From NCBI GenBank assembly GCA_003648845.1, contig QMQA01000101.1:1-5542 (forward strand): a stretch of DNA of 5,542 nt, written 5' to 3'. Shown one piece after another: positions 1 to 5,542 of this stretch; within the stretch, counting starts at the first letter, position 1; every line of letters starts with the position of its first letter. Position numbers and translations under genes: made by a program. The notes beneath the pieces are model-generated. The model had not been told where the DNA came from and searched no databases. It was given only the letters and a program-made list of their open reading frames with translations. This stretch comes from Candidatus Aerophobota bacterium. Its GTDB lineage: Bacteria; Aerophobota; Aerophobia; Aerophobales; B3-G15.

Positions 1-739
1 CTTTATATTCTTTCCGGAATATGTTCAATCTATCCTCAAGTCCCTCCCATATCATCCTGTGTTCAACCTTGCTTTTTTCAGACCTTGGTCCATAGTGCAT
101 TACCCATGGCGTTTCCTGTCTGGGAATCACCACTTTGTAACCCCTCTTTATAAACTCTATGCAATGAGGACCTTCGTAATAGAGGAATCCTTTATATAAA
201 TCAGTCCTCCAGGGGACATCATATTGAGTAACCATTATAAGACCATCTATGACTACTACAGGCATAAACTCCTCCTTAACCTTTTTGAAAAAGACAACTC
301 TTTCTTTTCTTTTATTAAAAGGTCCCAGTATCTTTTGTAATATACCTCCTCTGCGGTATTCCAGGACCTTACCGTAACAGTGCCACCAGTTATTTTTAAA
401 CCATATCCCATTAGAAGGAAGACGCCTTGCTCCTACTACTCCTATCATTCCTATGGTAGGATCTCTGGTAAAAATTCTACAGATGTCACTCAGAAAGTTC
501 TTGTTCTTAATAAACGTATCCTGGTGCAGGTATATCTTAAATTTGGCATCTGAGCCTCTCATAGCATCATTGTAAGCCTCATTAATGTCCTTTGCCCCGT
601 TTATCCTGATTTTCTCCACAGAAAAACCTTCAGGAATATGAAGAGATTCAATATGCTCCAGGCATCTTCTATAGAGAATTTCATCATTAACACAGGTTAT
701 AAATGCAAATTTTTTCTCATTTAAAGGCTTGACAGTCAT
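1..739 (-). CDS. Glycosyltransferase-like family 2_5 protein (GT-A type), 3' end cut by window edge
   Basis: The frame is open from an ATG at 739 to the left edge: 246 residues visible, C-terminus missing. The N-terminus has the family pattern: a beta strand ending FITCVNDE (13-20), then a Cys/Leu-rich helix, a strand with IRINGAKDINEAYNDAM (44-60), YLHQD (70-74) in the place of a DXD metal site, VIDGLIMV (163-170) and HYGPRS (215-220). This matches the Pfam 'glycosyltransferase like family' Glyco_tranf_2_5 (PF13712) as I remember it. It has no signal peptide or membrane segment, so it should be cytoplasmic. It probably transfers a sugar to a surface glycan; donor and acceptor are unknown. 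An in-frame ATG at 766 is also possible, but no ribosome site precedes it, whereas AGGGAAG lies 12 bases before 739. The start overlaps the end of the upstream glycosyltransferase by 23 bases, suggesting translational coupling. Family assignment is fairly sure; specificity is unknown. Confidence 0.85.
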   Translation of the reverse strand, partial: MTVKPLNEKKFAFITCVNDEILYRRCLEHIESLHIPEGFSVEKIRINGAKDINEAYNDAMRGSDAKFKIYLHQDTFIKNKNFLSDICRIFTRDPTIGMIGVVGARRLPSNGIWFKNNWWHCYGKVLEYRRGGILQKILGPFNKRKERVVFFKKVKEEFMPVVVIDGLIMVTQYDVPWRTDLYKGFLYYEGPHCIEFIKRGYKVVIPRQETPWVMHYGPRSEKSKVEHRMIWEGLEDRLNIFRKEYK

Positions 740-1649
740 TTTTATTGATAGCTTCCCTGATCCCATTTATATAAGAGTGACTTGTAATCATTTTTATAAA
801 AAAACTTAATAATATTCGAGAATTATGCTTCTCAAGCCAGGATAAAAGATTCTTTGCCCATTTTTTACTCATCCAGCCCCCTGCGTTTAACATCCGATCA
901 AGGGCGAAGAAAAAAAAACTGATATGAGTCATCAGCTTAACCTCAAGGGTTGGGTGCTTTCTGTAAAAAAGCACAGCTGTTCGACCTCTCATCCTTTCCT
1001 TCTCACAAAGATCTGGAAGATCAGCTAAAACTGCTTTTTTCCTGTAGTGATATCCCACAGCACGCCTGTTAGTTATAGCTTTTAATCCCAGTTTTTTTAG
1101 CCTTAAACCCAGTTCTAAATCTTCCCATCCGTACTCTTTAAAATCTTCATCAAATAAGCCTGCTTTTAAAAGGTATTTTTTCTTTATGGACACGTTTCCT
1201 GTTGCAAAAAAGGCACAGGAGATATCGCTTAATTTCATTTTCTCAGAGGCAGGGTTATCTATGTTTTCGGTGTTAATCAGCAGCCCTTTTACAATTATCC
1301 CATCTCTCTGGTGAGATTTTACGTGTTCCTCAACAAAATATCGATTTACAACAACATCACTGTCTACAAATATAATAACCTCACCCCGGGCTTTTTTTAT
1401 TCCACAGTTTCTGGCAGCTGAGGCACCCTTTCTGTTTTGCTTAAAATACCTCAAACTGCAGGAGGTCTTTATTGACCTTATAACCTGTTCAGTATTATCG
1501 GTAGAACCATCATCAACTACTACAAGCTCGTATTTATCCGGGGGAAAGGTTTGATTGACCAGACTCTCAACAACCTTTTTTATCGTATCTGCCCTGTTGT
1601 AGGTAGGAATTATTATACTTGCTTTAATCTTTTCTTCTTTTTCTTCCAT
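717..1649 (-). CDS. Family 2 glycosyltransferase (GT-A fold)
   Basis: A 310-residue cytoplasmic glycosyltransferase predicted to use a nucleotide-sugar donor. After a charged leader (MEEKEEKIKA) comes the GT2 opening SIIIPTYNRA (11-20), then VVVDDGSTD (43-51) for nucleotide binding, GASAARNCGI (75-84), the metal-binding DSD (96-98), and GWEDLELG (174-181), whose Glu-Asp pair (176-177) sits where the catalytic base is expected. Residues 205-310 form a basic and aromatic C-terminal part with a hydrophobic patch at 243-250 that could touch the membrane. The start is set at 1649. The frame runs on to an ATG at 1799, but that extension lies wholly within the ABC transporter gene and precedes the conserved fold start. 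The upstream stop (1654-1656) leaves a 4-base gap and only a poor GATGAG ribosome site, so coupling is likely. The sugar is not predictable. A T9 tract lies in the C-terminal part (see findings). Confidence 0.93.
   Translation of the reverse strand: MEEKEEKIKASIIIPTYNRADTIKKVVESLVNQTFPPDKYELVVVDDGSTDNTEQVIRSIKTSCSLRYFKQNRKGASAARNCGIKKARGEVIIFVDSDVVVNRYFVEEHVKSHQRDGIIVKGLLINTENIDNPASEKMKLSDISCAFFATGNVSIKKKYLLKAGLFDEDFKEYGWEDLELGLRLKKLGLKAITNRRAVGYHYRKKAVLADLPDLCEKERMRGRTAVLFYRKHPTLEVKLMTHISFFFFALDRMLNAGGWMSKKWAKNLLSWLEKHNSRILLSFFIKMITSHSYINGIREAINKNDCQAFK
752..758 (-). promoter_or_regulatory. Weak ribosome binding site supporting the ATG at 739
   Basis: The minus strand reads AGGGAAG, 12 bases before the ATG at 739. 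It lies inside the end of the upstream glycosyltransferase gene. Spacing is longer than ideal, so initiation may rely on ribosomes finishing the upstream gene. It favours 739 over the in-frame ATG at 766, which has no purine-rich site before it. Confidence 0.35.
910..918 (-). repeat. Homopolymer tract, nine T on the coding strand
   Basis: Nine consecutive A on the + strand read as T9 in the coding direction of the family 2 glycosyltransferase. They span the codons for Ser244 and Phe245-247 (HISFFFFAL). This is the longest homopolymer I noticed in the window. A one-base change in either direction leads to a stop within about ten codons. Confidence 0.9.
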
Positions 1650-1653
1650 CTCA

Positions 1654-3381
1654 TCATCTTTTGAACTGCATGTTATACAATCTGGCGTAAAGGCCACCCA
1701 GGCTGAGAAGTTCCTGATGCGAGCCAACTTCCTCAATTCTCCCCTTATTAAGCACCACAATTCTATCTGCTCCCTGAACAGTGGAAAGACGATGGGCAAT
1801 TATGAAGGTGGTTCTATCTTTCATTAAAGACTCAAGAGCTTGCTGAATCAAAATCTCGGACTGGGTATCAACAGCTGAGGTTGCCTCATCAAGGATAAGT
1901 ATGCGAGGGTCCCTGAGAATAGCTCTTGCTATAGCAATGCGCTGTTTTTCTCCTCCGGAAAGTTTTACTCCTCGCTCTCCTACCTGTGTATCGTAACCCT
2001 TCTCCAGAGCCACAATAAACTCATGAGCATTGGCCCTCTTGGCTGCCTCTATAATCTCCCCATCCGTTGCCTCTACCTTACTGTAGGCAATATTCTCCTT
2101 TATGCTTCCGCTGAAAAGAATTGTTTCCTGGGAGACAATACCTATCTGCTTTCTGAGGCTGGATAGGTCAACATCCCTTATATCACACCCATCTATCCTG
2201 ACACAACCTGAGGTTGGATCGTAAAAACGGGGAATAAGACTCACAAGGGTGGTCTTACCCACCCCGCTTGGTCCCACAAGGGCTATTCTTTCCCCGGGTT
2301 TTACTTCCAGGTCAATATCCTCCAGAATTCTATTCCCCTCATCGTAGGCAAAGCTAACCTTTTTAAACTCAACATGTCCTTTTATTCTGCGCATCTTTTT
2401 GGCTCTGGGAAGTTGCTTTATCTCAGGTTGGGTATCCAGAATCTCAAATATCCTCTCTGCGGAGGCAAGAACATGCTGATAAACACCAAAGGAACGGGTT
2501 ATCTGACTTAAAGGATTGAGCATCAGACCAACATATCCAAGAAAAGCCACAAGTTCTCCCATACTTAATGCTCCTCTTATAACCTCCCTTCCCCCATACC
2601 AGAGTATGGAAATCAGTCCGGCAAGAGTTAAAATCTCCACCAGAGGAGTAAGGACAGCAGCTATACGGGTCCTTTTCAGATTTAACTGGAGGTTTTTTAT
2701 GTTTTCCCTGCGGAATCTCTCAACTTCTCTTTTCTCTGAGGTAAAAGATTTTACAACTTCTGCCCCCACAACTGTCTCCTGCAGGATGGAGCTAATATCA
2801 GCCATCTTTCCCTGGATTGAAGTGCTGGATTTTTTTATCCACCGGCTGAACTTATTTATGGTGAAGGTTAAAACAGGAATAAGAATCAAGATGAAAAGAG
2901 AAAGGCGCCAGTGAATGTAAAAAATAAATCCCAGAACCCCTGCAAGAAGAAGAAAATTCCCAAAGAAGCCACTCATCTCATTAATAAAAGCGTTCTGAAT
3001 TACATCCACATCATTTATCAGACGGGATATAATCTCACCGGTGCGTCTTTTTTTATAAAAGCTCAAAGAAAGACGCTGAAGGTGCTCATAAGCCTGGTTG
3101 CGAAGGTCGGTGACCACACCAAAGCTAACCCGGGACATGAGGTAGGTCTGTCCATAAGAGAGGCCCCCTTTAATGATAAAAAGCACCAGCAGGCCAATAG
3201 CAACAAGATTTAAAAGAGAAAGATTTTTTCCCTCCAGAATTACAGAATCAATCAGGTTCTTTCCAATTACCCAGGGAACAACAAGGGTAATTAAAGTTCC
3301 AATTATGGTGCAAACTATACCCAGTACAAAATATCCTAAGTAAGGCCTGAAATACTTTAAAAGCCTGCTGGTAGTTGTCAT
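1654..3381 (-). CDS. MsbA-like ABC exporter half-transporter (fused membrane and ATPase domains)
   Basis: A 575-residue type IV ABC exporter half-transporter, expected to work as a homodimer in the inner membrane. The membrane domain holds six likely helices at about 14-38, 54-75, 133-154, 158-178, 240-262 and 272-292. The ATPase domain is complete: A-loop Tyr346, Walker A GPSGVGKT (370-377), Q-loop Gln418, signature LSGGEKQ (474-480), Walker B ILILDE (494-499) with Glu499 as catalytic base, SAVD (502-505) and switch His530. Length and layout match MsbA and the lipid-linked oligosaccharide flippase PglK. Its place among glycosyltransferases and a ligase-like gene suggests it flips a lipid A core or a lipid-linked glycan, but multidrug exporters share this architecture, so the substrate is inference. 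The start overlaps the upstream gene's stop as ATGA and has a good ribosome site. Confidence 0.95.
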   Translation of the reverse strand: MTTTSRLLKYFRPYLGYFVLGIVCTIIGTLITLVVPWVIGKNLIDSVILEGKNLSLLNLVAIGLLVLFIIKGGLSYGQTYLMSRVSFGVVTDLRNQAYEHLQRLSLSFYKKRRTGEIISRLINDVDVIQNAFINEMSGFFGNFLLLAGVLGFIFYIHWRLSLFILILIPVLTFTINKFSRWIKKSSTSIQGKMADISSILQETVVGAEVVKSFTSEKREVERFRRENIKNLQLNLKRTRIAAVLTPLVEILTLAGLISILWYGGREVIRGALSMGELVAFLGYVGLMLNPLSQITRSFGVYQHVLASAERIFEILDTQPEIKQLPRAKKMRRIKGHVEFKKVSFAYDEGNRILEDIDLEVKPGERIALVGPSGVGKTTLVSLIPRFYDPTSGCVRIDGCDIRDVDLSSLRKQIGIVSQETILFSGSIKENIAYSKVEATDGEIIEAAKRANAHEFIVALEKGYDTQVGERGVKLSGGEKQRIAIARAILRDPRILILDEATSAVDTQSEILIQQALESLMKDRTTFIIAHRLSTVQGADRIVVLNKGRIEEVGSHQELLSLGGLYARLYNMQFKR

Positions 3382-4427
3382 GAGCTTTCCCTTGTAAGGA
3401 GTTTAAAATAAAGCTCCTGGTACTTTTTGAATATGTTATCCCACAAGAAAGACTTTGCAAAGCTCTGCAATTTGTCTTTCTCGCCTGCGCCCTTTCCCTT
3501 TTCAATTTGCTCCTTAAGATCTTTACCGTTTTTAAAGACAAATACACCCGGAGCTGATTGCCAGAGTCTTACCAATCCAGGAAGCCAGCTCGGAACAAAT
3601 ACGGGAACTCCTGATGCAAGAGCCTCCAGAATTATAAGAGCAAAGGCTTCATTTCGAGAACACACCAGAAGATAGGAAAAAAGAGGATAAACCTTTTCCA
3701 CCTCATCTTTATGACCAAGAAAAATCACCTCCCTGTCTACACCAAGTTTCTTTGCTCGCCTCTCCAGCTTAGACCTCAAAGGTCCATCTCCTGCTATTAA
3801 GAGCCGGGAAGAGAATCTACAGCGCGCCTGGGCTTTAATTGCCCATTCAATATTTTTTTGCCTTACCAGTCTTCCCACTATACCCACAACTTTTTTGTTA
3901 TTTTCCCCTTTGGTTTTTTGATTAAAAAATCTTTCTTCCACGCCATTGGGGATAAAAACAACCTTTTCTTTTTCAACACCGGCCTGGATGAAATACTCCT
4001 TATCCAGAGGATTAAGCGCAACCACACAGTTCACGTTTTTCAAAAACCTTGAGGCAAGCCAGTAATTAAAGTATGAGGGTAGATAATTATCATATCCATG
4101 ACAGGTAAAGATGACCGGGAGCTCTGGTAGATATTTTTTTGCAAGATAAGCCATTTCTGCTGATGCATGAACCTGAATAATATCCACTTTTTTGTGAACA
4201 GTCAGGAGCAATTTTTTCAGTTCGTAAACCGAGGTAAAGGGTTTAACCACACTCCAGTTTCTCAGTTTATAAACGTTCACCTTCTCTGGGATATTTTTTA
4301 AACCCCCGCCCTCGGGAGAGACAAGAAAAACCCTGTGCCCATTTTCCAGGCTCCTGCAGATCAGGTTAATGATGCACCTTTCTGTTCCTCCACACTCCAT
4401 GTAAGGGGTAAGATGAAGAATATTCAT
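3378..4427 (-). CDS. GT4-type glycosyltransferase (GT-B fold, glycosyl transferase group 1)
   Basis: A 349-residue GT-B enzyme, a normal length for retaining GT4 glycosyltransferases that build lipopolysaccharide or capsule. The N-terminal, acceptor-side domain opens with MNILHLTPYM and a glycine loop GGTER (13-17), the family's usual GG-x-E-R. The linker IPNGV (159-163) leads to the donor-binding domain: VGRLVRQKN (184-192), IAGDGP (211-216), FLGHKDEV (236-243) and the E-x7-E motif with Glu260 and Glu268 in NEAFALIILEALASGVPV. It has no signal peptide and should act at the cytoplasmic face of the membrane. All expected donor-site residues look intact. It starts 20 bases after the ligase-like gene's stop; the gap is A-rich with no clear ribosome site. 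Its stop overlaps the exporter's ATG by four bases. Donor sugar and acceptor are not predictable. Confidence 0.94.
   Translation of the reverse strand: MNILHLTPYMECGGTERCIINLICRSLENGHRVFLVSPEGGGLKNIPEKVNVYKLRNWSVVKPFTSVYELKKLLLTVHKKVDIIQVHASAEMAYLAKKYLPELPVIFTCHGYDNYLPSYFNYWLASRFLKNVNCVVALNPLDKEYFIQAGVEKEKVVFIPNGVEERFFNQKTKGENNKKVVGIVGRLVRQKNIEWAIKAQARCRFSSRLLIAGDGPLRSKLERRAKKLGVDREVIFLGHKDEVEKVYPLFSYLLVCSRNEAFALIILEALASGVPVFVPSWLPGLVRLWQSAPGVFVFKNGKDLKEQIEKGKGAGEKDKLQSFAKSFLWDNIFKKYQELYFKLLTRESS
3388..3393 (-). promoter_or_regulatory. Ribosome binding site of the ABC exporter
   Basis: The minus strand reads AAGGGA, 6 bases before the ATG at 3381, inside the last codons of the upstream GT4 gene. 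It is the best Shine-Dalgarno-like site I see among the gene starts here. It supports the start that overlaps the upstream stop, and suggests the exporter can be initiated on its own as well as by coupling. Confidence 0.6.
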
Positions 4428-4447
4428 TTTTCTTTTGCTTATTTATT

Positions 4448-5542
4448 TTAATCTCTTTTTTGGGGAAGGGCAAATTTATGACTGTAAAAAATTATTCCCG
4501 CCAGCAGAAAAAATAAAGGACCAATATGCATTGAGTAGATTGTGCAATCTACCTGATTGTGAATTAAAATCCCTGCAAAGGAGGCTAAACTGACAGTTTT
4601 TACCAATCTCAAAAAGGAATCATCAATTCCCCTCATCCTTGCTCCTTTTATCAGGGTTAAAAAAACAAGTCCCACAAAGGCAGCCAGAGTTCCTATCCCG
4701 CCTTCTGCCCATATCTGAATAAATATATTGTGGGCAAAGGAGGCATTTTGAATCCTGCTTTCTGCGAGTTTATACTCCGGATAAACCAGAGGATAATTTC
4801 CCATCCCCACTCCTGTTATAGGGTGATCTTTTATCATCTGCCAGGTAGCTTTTAAGATATAAATTCTTTCCTGATTAGAGGGATAAGAAGGGTTAAATAT
4901 CAAGTTAAACCTGTAAACAAGGGGAGGATAGGCAAAAAATATAAGGACTACTATAGCTATCAAAGCTGCCACCCTGAGGCGGTCTTTTTTCTGACAAATT
5001 GCGTAAGTTAAAAGTCCTCCACCTGCACCCAGCCAGGCTCCCCGGGAAAACGATAAAAGAAGACCCATCAATACGATGAGAAGGGAAAATCCTGCTAATA
5101 ACTTCTTCTTACCTTTTGTATGGGTAAAGCAGGCTAAGGTAAGGATAATTGCAGGGATCATCACTGTCCCAAGACCGTTCTCACCGGTAAAAAGAGTTCT
5201 TGCCCTTGCCTCAAACCTGCCAAAATACAAAAAGGTGCCATAAATACCCGAGAAAACAGAAAATAAAATAAATACTTTAACCAGTTTTTTTAAAAAACCT
5301 CTCTTTGACAGAAGATATCCTGCCCCAAGAAGAACAAGGTAGAGCATCAGAAAAAGCTGTATAACCACACCCAGGACAAATAACTTGCTGCGGGAGCCAA
5401 GTATGGAAAAAAGTGAGGTGAGGACAAAGATATTTACCAGAAAAAATAAGAGGTCTTTTTCTATCCCTGGCCTTTTCTCTGATATCTTTCCTGCCAGAAG
5501 GAAAGGAAAGGCCCCCACTGCTGAGCCAAGAGGTAACCCTAC
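4448..5542 (-). CDS. O-antigen ligase/polymerase family membrane protein (WaaL/Wzy-like), 5' end cut by window edge
   Basis: 364 residues are visible and the frame is open through the right edge. A GTG at 5518 could be read as a start, but it falls inside a hydrophobic segment that continues upstream, so the true start is probably outside the window. About eleven hydrophobic segments are seen. Numbered from the first codon at 5542, they are near 1-18, 31-50, 53-78, 87-108, 124-140, 148-165, 169-183, 189-209, 283-300, 313-328 and 339-355. Family (PF04932-like) signatures are FSRGAWLG (165-172), a large outer loop with RIYILKATW (226-234), DHPITGVGMGNY (239-250) and FAHNIFIQIWAEGGIG (269-284), then HNQVD (328-332). 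Arg226 and His271 match the conserved loop Arg and His important in WaaL-type ligases. The protein should join glycan from a lipid carrier to an acceptor, or polymerise repeat units, on the outer face. Sequence alone does not separate ligase from polymerase. Confidence 0.88.
   Translation of the reverse strand, partial: VGLPLGSAVGAFPFLLAGKISEKRPGIEKDLLFFLVNIFVLTSLFSILGSRSKLFVLGVVIQLFLMLYLVLLGAGYLLSKRGFLKKLVKVFILFSVFSGIYGTFLYFGRFEARARTLFTGENGLGTVMIPAIILTLACFTHTKGKKKLLAGFSLLIVLMGLLLSFSRGAWLGAGGGLLTYAICQKKDRLRVAALIAIVVLIFFAYPPLVYRFNLIFNPSYPSNQERIYILKATWQMIKDHPITGVGMGNYPLVYPEYKLAESRIQNASFAHNIFIQIWAEGGIGTLAAFVGLVFLTLIKGARMRGIDDSFLRLVKTVSLASFAGILIHNQVDCTIYSMHIGPLFFLLAGIIFYSHKFALPQKRD

Noticed and set aside
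1629..1647. Nineteen-base pyrimidine tract on the + strand
   Set aside because: It is explained by the Glu/Lys-rich start (EEKEEKI) of the family 2 glycosyltransferase on the other strand.
1650..1799. Longer start (ATG at 1799) for the family 2 glycosyltransferase, adding 50 residues
   Set aside because: The extension lies wholly inside the end of the ABC exporter gene in another frame, has no family similarity, and precedes the conserved SIIIPTYNRA start. ATG at 1649 fits the family and the operon spacing.
2516..3213. Two + strand open frames (2516-2914 and 2911-3213) antisense to the ABC exporter
   Set aside because: They are opposite a well-conserved gene, their translations show no recognisable domain, and nothing like a promoter precedes them. 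They are shadows of the exporter's codon pattern.
3248..4052. Open frames at 3248-3547 (-), 3427-3675 (+) and 3858-4052 (+) overlapping the GT4 and exporter genes
   Set aside because: Each lies within or across conserved coding sequence in another frame, is short and has no recognisable motif.
4428..4447. Possible internal promoter in the only visible intergenic gap
   Set aside because: Twenty A/T-rich bases are too few for a -35/-10 pair within the gap, and no good hexamers are seen.
5284..5297. T-run/A-run inverted repeat that resembles a hairpin or terminator
   Set aside because: It is a pure A/T palindrome with no GC stem, inside the ligase-like coding sequence (Leu-Lys-Lys-Leu codons). 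A terminator there would cut the operon mid-gene.

Overview
The window is a stretch of bacterial surface-polysaccharide (lipopolysaccharide, capsule or lipid-linked glycan) biosynthesis genes, all on the minus strand and packed almost without gaps. In transcription order, from high to low coordinates, they are: a polytopic O-antigen ligase/polymerase-like protein cut by the right edge; a GT-B glycosyltransferase of the GT4 type; an MsbA-like ABC exporter half-transporter; a GT-A family 2 glycosyltransferase; and a second GT-A-type glycosyltransferase of the 'glycosyltransferase-like' 2_5 type, cut by the left edge. Junctions are a 20-base gap, a 4-base ATGA overlap, a 4-base gap and a 23-base overlap. 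There is no stretch above 20 bases without a gene, and I see no internal promoter or terminator, so the five genes look like the middle of one operon.

How the genes could work together (inference): the three cytoplasmic glycosyltransferases add sugars to a lipid-linked acceptor on the inner face of the membrane, the ABC exporter flips the product or the lipid A core, and the membrane ligase/polymerase joins or extends glycans on the outer face. Neither sugars nor acceptors can be read from the sequence.

Organism: a bacterium of moderate to low GC (roughly 40% by eye). Arginine is mostly AGA/AGG (16 of 19 Arg codons in the left-most gene) and ATA is the commonest Ile codon there. Such codon use is common in thermophiles and many uncultured lineages, but it does not fix a phylum. 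An MsbA-like exporter next to an O-antigen-ligase-like protein hints at a Gram-negative envelope, without proving it.

I looked for tRNAs, CRISPR, insertion sequences, att sites, riboswitches and toxin or defence modules and found none. The region reads as an ordinary glycan cluster rather than a new kind of system. The most testable oddity is a nine-base T tract in the family 2 glycosyltransferase: gain or loss of one base would truncate the protein just after its catalytic domain.
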